A stretch of DNA of 64,000 nt from the NCBI GenBank assembly GCA_032622095.1, contig CP136063.1, positions 85,101,980 to 85,165,979 on the forward strand. Direction: 5' to 3'. The notes beneath the pieces were generated by a model. The model searched no databases. It was given only the letters and a program-made list of their open reading frames with translations, and was not told where the DNA came from. Origin of the DNA: Siphonodentalium dalli. Taxonomy: Eukaryota; Mollusca; Scaphopoda; Gadilida; Siphonodentaliidae. The position numbers and the translations under genes were made by a program. Each line of letters opens with the position of its first letter. Position 1 is the first letter of the stretch. Shown one piece after another: positions 49,957 to 61,107 of the stretch.

Positions 49957-50308
49957 TATTGCTGTATATGCCTAATTTTAAATCGCACATTTCATGGTAA
50001 GATTAATTCCGACATTTAATAAATTATATAATCACGAAACGCTCTTTAACTTCGGAAAAAAAAACCTAAAAGAGGGGTTAAAGTGAAATTTCAGCGTGGC
50101 TCCATATCTAATATCAAATTGGTATGTCAATATGTACATATGCTTTAGTGACGAAGTGAACAATTCTATTACTAATCTACTCCACTATATTGGTTATCGC
50201 TAACCAGCTAGATTAACGTCTTAATTCGTTTAATCGTTTTATTAAAATTCAAGCCCCACAAACAAATTGAATTTTAATAGATATAATTATATTTTGTTGT
50301 ATTAATAG

Positions 50309-50424
50309 TACCCCGGTTAAGGGGAGAGAAAAATAGCCATAAGGCTCATTGCAGTGTTCCTCCGCACGGAAATCTTTAGTAAAAGGCGAAAGATTTATTC
50401 GTGTTTGAGGAGAAACCAGAGCTA
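50309..50424 (-). ncRNA. U5 snRNA (copy 11)
   Basis: Same sequence as copy 1. Confidence 0.95.
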
Positions 50425-53400
50425 AAAGATATAAAATTTAGAAACAGCCCAACCTAGCAGGCTGCTCCACCAAAGAAGGTGTGATATGAAACAAAGAGAA
50501 ATTACAACAAAGAGAAATTACAACAGCGCGACACCTATTTTCAGCGATAAAGGAATTATCCGCACAAGACATTGCCTGACAATCGAAACAATATCCAATT
50601 ATAACACTTCTGACATTAAAATTTCGGTATTTATTTTGACCCTCGTATATTCTGGAAATTAGAATAGAGTTATACTTCGTTTGGTGACGAATAAGCGAGA
50701 TCAAGGAAACAGGGAGCTAAATGTGTTCTAGAGTCCGGGAGCGAGTACACCGTGGAATGCTAAAGGTGAAGGTAACTGAAGAATGACCTTCACCTGATAC
50801 ATGCGACACGTTATTAAAGGATGGCATCTCGCTTATTTGATTTGTACATCATATCTAAATCATTTAAACTGGTGAATGAATGGGGGAATGGCCGGATTTG
50901 TGTGAGCCGGAAATTTATTTAACTAGCTGCTGTAGTTCTGGGTTTTTCCAGATCAAATTTGGCTGTGGGATAGCCCTGTCGTACACTTTGGGGATTTATT
51001 TTAAAACGTAAACACATGACCTATGATTTTTCTTGCATTTTCGTGATCAACTGGTGTCAATCTAACTGGGTAAACATCACTGGTATAGCGGATTAAGGCA
51101 AATTTTCAAGACAATTGTTCAAATTGTGACTAAAGCATGAAACTTTGCACATATGTAGATATACATATACTTATTGGTATTAGATATGGAGCCACGCTGA
51201 AATTTCAATTTACCCCTCTTTTAAGGGGTTTTCAGAATTTAAAGAGCGTTTCATGATTATATAACTTGTTAAACGTCGCAAATAATCTTACCATGAAATA
51301 TGCTATTTAAAATTAGGTATATACAATAAGCATGACTCTGAGAGATATAATGCCACCCTTTTATGGTAAAATTGGAGCTCCCCGTCCAAGATGGCCATCG
51401 AAATGGCAACTGAAAGAGGACATTTTACGTTTTTTACTAATATCTTCTAGATCAGGTTCTGCTGTATGGAACTGGTTCGGAAATGTGACTTTATTTTGAA
51501 TTTTTCGTGTTAGTGATCATTGGAGCAATGAAATATGCCATTTGAATTATCCCAGTCCCTTCTGATCACTCAATAATTAGATTATACACAACTCCGTATG
51601 AAATTTCACCAAAAATCAACGTTAGAATTCTAGTCAATTTTTAACAAGAAATTGAGAGAACTGTGCAAATTAAGTGAGGCATACAAATACTTATGAATAT
51701 TTGAACTCAATGGAACAAAAATTGTCACTTTGTCTGAAAACTGATGGCTGTCAAAATGGCGGCCAAAACCTGAAAATTTGTAAATATTGCCCCATCATGC
51801 CATGTAATCGCTTATAAGTTGTGATTGACAAATGCAATTGGCTATGCTGTCTTATATACATTGAATATTCTCACATCTATGATGCACATTGGTTAGTTTA
51901 GTTATATAAATGTAACCATTGACATTACCAGAATTATTGGACTTTTATATCACAACTTGACATAAAAATCGGCCAAATTTATTTACTTTTCAGGTTTGGA
52001 CCAATTATTCAAGTATATGGAACTATCTTTGGTATCAATGATGTTTTTGATCTGTCTTAAATTCGTCACACTAATGTGTTTTTAGACAACATTACTCAAG
52101 ACGGCTTCCAAAATGGCAACCACATTTGGTAAAAAAAAATCACGTATTCCGAGCAGTATTCTCGGTTCCCAAGAGTTAGCCAATTGTAACTCACTTGGTT
52201 GTAAACCATGTTGCTTACTCCACTGACGACTACATGTTTCATTCTCGTTGTTTGTGTACCTTCTGAGGCGGCATTCATTTTAAATGATGTACTGCAGTAT
52301 GGAGTTTACCAAAAATGTCTTTTGGGACTCTATCTATATTTTTGATCAGAAATGGGCAGAACGTCTAAACGGAACTGAGTGAAACCATATTATGTGGCTA
52401 CTCTCGACCATTAGCATAAAATCAATTTAATATATGGTGTATATCAAAATGGCAGCCAGTGAGTGAATGTGTGGTCATAGATGAGGTGAATAGTTCAATG
52501 GAGTTATTGTATGGTCATTATTGGTGCGAAGCAGTAGCCTATAAGCATGGTGTGTGTGTGGGGGTATATTAGCTGTATGTTCACCTGTGTGTTGTTTATG
52601 TATATATAGAGTGACTGTATGGTTATGCGTGGGATATGCATGCGTACCTTGGATGACTATTGTCATGGATGGGTGTATATGTATACATATGTTGACTGCA
52701 TGATCATGTGTGGGACTGTGGGTGTATGAATAAATATCGAGTTGTTGTATGCTTATTATGTGCAACGAATGTAGGTGTACATGGAACGACTGTACGGTCA
52801 TGATTGTTGAAGTGTATATTAATACCTGGATCATAGATGGATGGTCATTGACGGCGTGTGGGTATATATGAAGTGCCCTTGTTGTCATGGTCGTATATGT
52901 GATGTATATGCAACTCTCCCGTGGCTGTATTATCATTGGTGGAAGTATACATAGACGTATGATCATGGATGGTGAGTATAGATGGTGAGTGATCATGGTG
53001 AGTATAGATGGTGAGTGATCATGGATGGTGAGTATAGATCGAATGGCTGAATTGTCATGGGCGAGGTGTATATATGCAAATATGGAGTGTACGAATGGTC
53101 GTGCGGTGTATTGGTATATCCATTGGTTAGGTGTATATGTATACCCGGATTGACTATGGTCATGAGTGGGGTTTATGTGTATACCTTGAGTGGGTATATG
53201 GTCATGTATGTGAAGAAAAGGTATACAGGGCGTGGTTCTGATTACCACTTCACAATCATATGAAACCCGCGTATCATGTAGAAGGGTGGGGGCTGACACA
53301 CTCTTTACTTTTTATCCCAAACTGGCCGCGGGGATGGAAAATATGGCTATTTTTTTTATACCACACTATAGATTGAAAATCCTTTTTTTTTAAATGTTTC

Positions 53401-53566
53401 TCGTATGTTTTTTTTTCAAAGTTGCAATTAAAACGTGTCTTCGAATCAAAATGCTTTTCATAGAAATGTTTGTTGCTGGAAGTGTCGGAAAGAGATACAG
53501 ATCATCTAGTTTTGACCAAAGTTATAACAACCCTACTCCCTGTCATCACGTCACTGTGTATAATTA

Positions 53567-53850
53567 GCACCTGCTGGCACCTTGCAAGCAGTCACAGACG
53601 AGTTGCAGGCACCTGTCGGGAACGCCGCGCACCTTGCAGACAGTGGACAGCGGACAGTCAGTCAGTAAGTCGGGACCACTCGTCCTCCTATGGCTGCGAA
53701 CCCATCCAGTGAAAGTCCCTTCAGGTGGGGAAAACCACCATCGGGGACGTATTACACCACATGGGCTCGACCAAAGCATAGCGACCCTGTTCACCGCCAG
53801 CGGGGAACAGATACTACACTTTGATCTTAGCCAAAAGGCCGAGAAGCGAT
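53567..53850 (-). pseudogene. U2-headed chimeric element (copy 12)
   Basis: U2 match at 53805-53850. Confidence 0.8.
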
Positions 53851-54200
53851 TATTGCTGTATATGCCTAATTTTAAATCGCACATTTCATGGTAAGATTAA
53901 TTCCGACATTTAATAAATTATATAATCACGAAACGCTCTTTAACTTCGGAAAAAAAACCTAAAAGAGGGGTTAAAGTGAAATTTCAGCGTGGCTCCATAT
54001 CTAATATCAATTGGTATGTCAATATGTACATATGCTTTAGTGACGAAGTGAACAATTCTATTACTAATCTACTCCACTATATTGGTTATCGCTAACCAGC
54101 TAGATTAACGTCTTAATTCGTTTAATCGTTTTATTAAAATTCAAGCCCCACAAACAAATTGAATTTTAATAGATATAATTATATTTTGTTGTATTAATAG

Positions 54201-54316
54201 TACCCCGGTTAAGGGGAGAGAAAAATAGCCATAAGGCTCATTGCAGTGTTCCTCCGCACGGAAATCTTTAGTAAAAGGCGAAAGATTTATTCGTGTTTGA
54301 GGAGAAACCAGAGCTA
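54201..54316 (-). ncRNA. U5 snRNA (copy 12)
   Basis: Same sequence as copy 1; the last intact U5 in the window. Confidence 0.95.
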
Positions 54317-57300
54317 AAAGATATAAAATTCAGAAACAGCCCAACCTAGCAGGCTGCTCCACCAAAGAAGGTGTGATATGAAACAAAGAGAAATTACAAC
54401 AAAGACAAATTACAACAGCGCGACACCTATTTTCAGCGATAAAGGAATTATCCGCACAAGACATTGCCTGACAATCGAAACAATATCCAATTATAACACT
54501 TCTGACATTAAAATTTCGGTATTTATTTTGACCCTCGTATATTCTGGAAATTAGAATAGAGTTATACTTCGTTTGGTGACGAATAAGCGAGATCAAGAAA
54601 ACAGGGAGCTAAATGTGTTCTAGAGTCCGGGAGCGAGTACACCGTGGAATGCTAAAGGTGAAGGTAACTGAAGAATGACCTTCACCTGATACATGCGACA
54701 CGTTATTAAAGGATGGCATCTCGCTTATTTGATTTGTACATCATATCTAAATCATTTAAACTGGTGAATGAATGGGGGAATGGCCGGATTTGTGTGAGCC
54801 GGAAATTTATTTAACTAGCTGCTGTAGTTCTGGGTTTTTCCAGATCAAATTTGGCTGTGGGATAGCCCTGTCGTACACTTTGGGGATTTATTTTAAAACG
54901 TAAACACATGACCTATGATTTTTCTTGCATTTTCGTGATCAACTGGTGTCAATCTAACTGGGTAAACATCACTGGTATAGCGGATTAAGGCAAATTTTCA
55001 AGACAATTGTTCAAATTGTGACTAAAGCATGAAACTTTGCACATATGTAGATATACATATACTTATTGGTATTAGATATGGAGCCACGCTGAAATTTCAA
55101 TTTACCCCTCTTTTAAGGGGTTTTCAGAATTTAAAGAGCGTTTCATGATTATATAACTTGTTAAACGTCGCAAATAATCTTACCATGAAATATGCTATTT
55201 AAAATTAGGTATATACAATAAGCATGACTCTGAGAGATATAATGCCACCTTTTTATGGTAAAATTGGAGCTCCCCGTCCAAGATGGCCATCGAAATGGCA
55301 ACTGAAAGAGGACATTTTACGTTTTTTACTAATATCTTCTAGATCAGGTTCTGCTGTATGGAACTGGTTCGGAAATGTGACTTTATTTTGAATTTTTCGT
55401 GTTAGTGATCATTGGAGCAATGAAATATGCCATTTGAATTATCCCAGTCCCTTCTGATCACTCAATAATTAGATTATACACAACTCCGTATGAAATTTCA
55501 CCAAAAATCAACGTTAGAATTCTAGTCAATTTTTAACAAGAAATTGAGAGAACTGTGCAAATTAAGTGAGGCATACAAATACTTATGAATATTTGAACTC
55601 AATGGAACAAAAATTGTCACTTTGTCTGAAAACTGATGGCTGTCAAAATGGCGGCCAAAACCTGAAAATTTGTAAATATTGCCCCATCATGCCATGTAAT
55701 CGCTTATAAGTTGTGATTGACAAATGCAATTGGCTATGCTGTCTTATATACATTGAATATTCTCACATCTATGATGCACATTGGTTAGTTTAGTTATATA
55801 AATGTAACCATTGACATTACCAGAATTATTGGACTTTTATATCACAACTTGACATAAAAATCGGCCAAATTTATTTACTTTTCAGGTTTGGACCAATTAT
55901 TCAAGTATATGGAACTATCTTTGGTATCAATGATGTTTTTGATCTGTCTTAAATTCGTCACACTAATGTGTTTTTAGACAACATTACTCAAGACGGCTTC
56001 CAAAATGGCAACCACATTTGGTAAAAAAAAATCACGTATTCCGAGCAGTATTCTCGGTTCCCAAGAGTTAGCCAATTGTAACTCACTTGGTTGTAAACCA
56101 TGTTGCTTACTCCACTGACGACTACATGTTTCATTCTCGTTGTTTGTGTACCTTCTGAGGCGGCATTCATTTTAAATGATGTACTGCAGTATGGAGTTTA
56201 CCAAAAATGTCTTTTGGGACTCTATCTATATTTTTGATCAGAAATGGGCAGAACGTCTAAACGGAACTGAGTGAAACCATATTATGTGGCTACTCTCGAC
56301 CATTAGCATAAAATCAATTTAATATATGGTGTATATCAAAATGGCAGCCAGTGAGTGAATGTGTGGTCATAGATGAGGTGAATAGTTCAATGGAGTTATT
56401 GTATGGTCATTATTGGTGCGAAGCAGTAGCCTATAAGCATGGTGTGTGTGTGGGGGTATATTAGCTGTATGTTCACCTGTGTGTTGTTTATGTATATATA
56501 GAGTGACTGTATGGTTATGCGTGGGATATGCATGCGTACCTTGGATGACTATTGTCATGGATGGGTGTATATGTATACATATGTTGACTGCATGATCATG
56601 TGTGGGACTGTGGGTGTATGAATAAATATCGAGTTGTTGTATGCTTATTATGTGCAACGAATGTAGGTGTACATGGAACGACTGTACGGTCATGATTGTT
56701 GAAGTGTATATTAATACCTGGATCATAGATGGATGGTCATTGACGGCGTGTGGGTATATATGAAGTGCCCTTGTTGTCATGGTCGTATATGTGATGTATA
56801 TGCAACTCTCCCGTGGCTGTATTATCATTGGTGGAAGTATACATAGACGTATGATCATGGATGGTGAGTATAGATGGTGAGTGATCATGGTGAGTATAGA
56901 TGGTGAGTGATCATGGATGGTGAGTATAGATCGAATGGCTGAATTGTCATGGGCGAGGTGTATATATGCAAATATGGAGTGTACGAATGGTCGTGCGGTG
57001 TATTGGTATATCCATTGGTTAGGTGTATATGTATACCCGGATTGACTATGGTCATGAGTGGGGTTTATGTGTATACCTTGAGTGGGTATATGGTCATGTA
57101 TGTGAAGAAAAGGTATACAGGGCGTGGTTCTGATTACCACTTCACAATCATATGAAACCCGCGTATCATGTAGAAGGGTGGGGGCTGACACACTCTTTAC
57201 TTTTTATCCCAAACTGGCCGCGGGGATGGAAAATATGGCTATTTTTTTTATACCACACTATAGATTGAAAATCCTTTTTTTTTAAATGTTTCTCGTATGT

Positions 57301-57458
57301 TTTTTTTTCAAAGTTGCAATTAAAACGTGTCTTCGAATCAAAATGCTTTTCATAGAAATGTTTGTTGCTGGAAGTGTCGGAAAGAGATACAGATCATCTA
57401 GTTTTGACCAAAGTTATAACAACCCTACTCCCTGTCATCACGTCACTGTGTATAATTA

Positions 57459-57742
57459 GCACCTGCTGGCACCTTGCAAGCAGTCACAGACGAGTTGCAG
57501 GCACCTGTCGGGAACGCCGCGCACCTTGCAGACAGTGGACAGCGGACAGTCAGTCAGTAAGTCGGGACCACTCGTCCTCCTATGGCTGCGAACCCATCCA
57601 GTGAAAGTCCCTTCAGGTGGGGAAAACCACCATCGGGGACGTATTACACCACATGGGCTCGACCAAAGCATAGCGACCCTGTTCACCGCCAGCGGGGAAC
57701 AGATACTACACTTTGATCTTAGCCAAAAGGCCGAGAAGCGAT
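57459..57742 (-). pseudogene. U2-headed chimeric element (copy 13)
   Basis: U2 match at 57697-57742. Confidence 0.8.
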
Positions 57743-58093
57743 TATTGCTGTATATGCCTAATTTTAAATCGCACATTTCATGGTAAGATTAATTCCGACA
57801 TTTAATAAATTATATAATCACGAAACGCTCTTTAACTTCGGAAAAAAAAACCTAAAAGAGGGGTTAAAGTGAAATTTCAGCGTGGCTCCATATCTAATAT
57901 CAATTGGTATGTCAATATGTACATATGCTTTAGTGACGAAGTGAACAATTCTATTACTAATCTACTCCACTATATTGGTTATCGCTAACCAGCTAGATTA
58001 ACGTCTTAATTCATTTAATCGTTATATTAAAATTCAAGCCCCACAAACAAATTGAATTTTTATAAATATAATTATATTCCATTTTATTAATAG

Positions 58094-58140
58094 TACCCCG
58101 GTTAAGGGGAGAGAAAAATAGCCATAAGGCTCATTGCAGT

Positions 58141-58141
<1 letters not shown>
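58094..58141 (-). pseudogene. U5 snRNA, 3' part (split by LINE B)
   Basis: Contains CACTGCAATGAGCC, the AUUUUU site and the 3' stem-loop. The 13 nt that should precede it (the CCGTGCGGAGGAA portion) are missing at the insertion. Confidence 0.92.
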
Positions 58142-58179
<38 letters not shown>

Positions 58180-58180
58180 C

Positions 58181-58679
58181 TATTGATACGTTTATTCAGA
58201 GAAGAGTATACATAATACAAAAGAAAACGCTGACATAAAGTCAGAAACAGGTTAATACGGTACAAAGGAAACAAATATAAGGCTGGCTAACTGCCAGCAC
58301 CGTACATGCCCCCGCCCCGATTAAAAAACAGACGAGTCTGCCGTATCACAGGTGTGGAGCGGGGGTTTTATAACCAAAATACGAGTTGGGGGGATTCCGA
58401 CCCACCCAACTCCCACGAAGATGAGGACAAAATACAATGTAGAGTTACCCGCCCTGCGCCCCAGAGACATTACGTGCCCTGCGACTCAGGAGGGGTAACT
58501 CTACGGGAAAGTTCGAAAAACAGAACGAGAAACATTTAATCAAAGACGAAAATAAAGGAAAATGGTAAAAGCGAGGTATATGCGGACCAGCCACAGAAGG
58601 TACCAAGCGATAAAACCAGTTAAAAGTGGATGTATAAATAAATTACTGAAGGGGGCGCAAAGCGTTTGAAATTAAAGGA
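58181..58679 (-). other. LINE B 3' UTR
   Basis: About 500 bp between the ORF2 stop and the poly(A). It contains a 10-bp inverted repeat AGAGTTACCC/GGGTAACTCT (58441-58450 and 58493-58502) that would form a stem-loop in the RNA. Confidence 0.7.
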
Positions 58680-58959
58680 CTAAAAGGTGAAATGAATAGA
58701 ATCATCGCTATCGTTCAGTTGGCAAATGTCTGTGGTCTGTAACCACAGATTTTCAAATTCATGTAGGGGCAATCGGTGGTGATCTAGGAGCACGTGAGTG
58801 CGAATTCGAGAAAGGAATGATAAAATAGGGACGTGATCAGGTTGTGAAGCCGTGGGGCTGGGGTTTTTATTAGTTGGAGCATGGTGAATGCGGTTTCGAA
58901 AATACCAAATTGTCGCCACGGCTTCCGAGATGAGAATGAGAGCTAAAGCTCGATTATTA
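58680..58959 (-). pseudogene. LINE B ORF2, C-terminal part
   Basis: About 93 codons ending at a stop at 58680. The stretch IWYFRNRIHH matches the position and character of IWSSRNRVYSH near the C-terminus of LINE A ORF2 (residues 1087-1097), which identifies it as the displaced end of ORF2. It is separated from the rest by the nested element and becomes in-frame with it if that element and one TTA copy are removed. Confidence 0.85.
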
Positions 58960-59156
58960 CGCCACCGTAGTGTGGTGTTTATTGCTTTTGTTTTTTTTGT
59001 ATCGCATGGGCGATCGATAATTCACTGGGTGATTGTACATTCGGCAAACCTCGTCAGATTCCGTCATCGTTTCATCGTACCGATAATTACGAGAGTACAA
59101 CTAAGATTGGCACATGTGTTTACGTCACCGGTGTAATTGTGGGGACATGCTTCTAT

Positions 59157-59765
59157 TATGAAGGTTTGCTATCCCGAAGGTCCGCTATTCCGAAGGATCT
59201 CTATTCCGAAGGTTTTTGTTATTTTTAGGTTAATTCTATATTTTAAAGTATTGAGACTAATTTGAGAGGGTTCATTTTCACAAAGATTCTTTATATGGAG
59301 TGTGCGCTCACATCCGAACTGATCATGCGCGCGCACCGATACAGATACAGGAGGAAATAACTTAACTTAGAACATTAAATGTGATTTTGTTTTGTTTTCG
59401 CTGGTTTTCTTGAGATTTTATGTCGTTACGTGGGCCCATACCTTTGAATTCTTGGCATATACTATGAATGTTGTGGTATATATGGACCCTCCCGCATTGG
59501 GACATGACATAGGTTCAGTTGACTTAAGTGGTGTTCTGTGTGTGCTCCAATTTGGAGTTCATTATTTTAAGGGCCAAGTTTAGAATTTTATGGGTCCATA
59601 CCTTTGAACTCTGGGCATATAATATGAATATTGGGGGGCATGGCTCTATTCCGAAGGTTCACTATCCCGAAGGTCCACTATTCCGAAATTTCTCTGAATG
59701 TTCGCTATTCCGAAGGTTCACCAATCCGAAGGTTCGTTATTCCGAAGGTTCTGTGTTCCAAAGAT
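59157..59765. repeat. CCGAAGG short repeats and a direct duplication
   Basis: Two clusters of a ~14-15-bp word CTATTCCGAAGGTTC (59157-59220 and 59641-59760). Each is followed by the same AGGTTAATTCTATATT... block (about 59229 and 59779), and a GGGCCCATACCTTTGAA block occurs twice (about 59430 and 59590). The segment has been locally duplicated at least once. Confidence 0.75.
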
Positions 59766-60370
59766 TTTTTTTATTTTAAGGTTAATTCTATATTCTAAAG
59801 TAACGAGAGGGTTCATTATCACGAAGATTCTTTTTATGAAGGAAATAACGTAAAACATTAAATGTGATTTTGTTTTGTTTTCGAGGGTTTTCTTGAGTTT
59901 AATGTCATTACGTATGACCTTATTTCTCATTACATATTCACGCCAAGGAGCCCACACAATTGCTATGTTACGATGCGATTTAATGTGATTATGTGTGACC
60001 TAATATCTCAATAATCTGAGGCAAGAGTACGCCTGCTAAAGGCGAATTATAACAGTTGGGGGTATAACGCTCAATAAATACTGGAGGCTATAACAAACTG
60101 CGCAGTAGAATATCGCTGAATGGACGAGTATGAGATGAGCCTAAATGCAATTGTGACTTTGTTTAAAGGCCCACTTAATTTTCGAGTCATTAATTTTTTA
60201 TAGTATATACGGTTTTAATAACAATTTATGCCATAAAATTTGAATAAACTACTATAATTCATCACCATTTGAAAGGCAGAATACTTCTATCTCCTAGTTT
60301 GAAACACCTTCAAAATACCGCGTCGTATATCTAGCAATTAGCAACCAACATGTCCTCCTCGGCTTTCCAT

Positions 60371-60890
60371 AGATTTCAACGTAATTTGATACCTATGGGT
60401 ATTTGTGTCCGGGAAGTGTTTTGAACGGGTCAAATCGTGACCCCGACCTGACCTTGACCTTTAAAACTGTCAATGCAAGGTCAATTTGGGTAAAACGGAC
60501 AAATTTCGGCGAAATTTGATACCTAGGGATACTTTGGTCCGAGGAGAGTTTTGAACGGGTCAAATCGTGACCTCGGCCTGACCTTGACCTTCAATATGGC
60601 CAATCAAAGGTCAACTCGGATAAAACGGATAGATTTCGACGAAATTTGATACCTATGGGTACTTTTGTCGGGGGGGGGGGTGTTTTGGACGGGTCAAATC
60701 ATGACTCTGACCTTACCTTGACCTTCAAAATTGTTAATTAAAGGTCAAATTGGGTAAAACGGACGGATTTCGACGAAATTTGATACCTATGGGTAGTTTT
60801 CTACGGGTGGGGGTGTTTTGGACTGGACAAATCATGACCCTGACCTGACCTTGACTTTCGAAATAGTCAATTGAAGGTCAAATCGCACCT
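60371..60890. repeat. Tandem ~130-bp repeat rich in TGACCTTGACCT
   Basis: Four diverged copies starting near 60372, 60501, 60631 and 60765, each with AAATTTGATACCTA, GGGTCAAATC, TGACCTTGACCTT and AAAGGTCAA. A run of G (60671-60681) lies in the third. Confidence 0.85.
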
Positions 60891-61107
60891 TTCACCGGAA
60901 AGCAGATGGGAAACAGCCCGGGTGAAGTCGGGCCTATCAGCTTGTGTAATAAAGAAGACAGTTTGATGAAAGTAATGTATGCCACGAGAAACGGGAAAAC
61001 TTGAAATATGGAAGTACGCAAATTTCCCGCATAAAATTTGAAAGCTAGTTTATAGAATAATTGTATTATTATTTATATTTATGGCTAATAATACGATCTT
61101 GGTGGCG

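Larger units (their letters stand above)
46527..50424. repeat. Array unit 11 (3898 bp, mosaic)
   Basis: Begins as subtype C (AAAGACAAATTA) and ends as subtype B (TATATATATAG, CGGGGGCGTA). Private insertion ATCAAATTGG near 50115. Confidence 0.97.
50425..54316. repeat. Array unit 12 (3892 bp, mosaic)
   Basis: Begins as subtype B (AAAATTTAGAAAC, AAAGAGAAATTA) and ends as subtype C (AAAAAAAATCACG, TATCCCAAAC). Confidence 0.97.
58960..61107. mobile_element. Nested non-autonomous element with TTA duplication
   Basis: 2148 bp flanked by TTA (58957-58959 and 61108-61110) with 7-bp terminal inverted repeats CGCCACC...GGTGGCG. Excising it with one TTA restores the LINE B ORF2 frame across the site, strong support for these boundaries. 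A 3-bp TWA duplication is typical of PIF/Harbinger elements, but the termini are short and no transposase is present, so the superfamily is uncertain. The interior is a patchwork of internal repeats. Confidence 0.7.
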
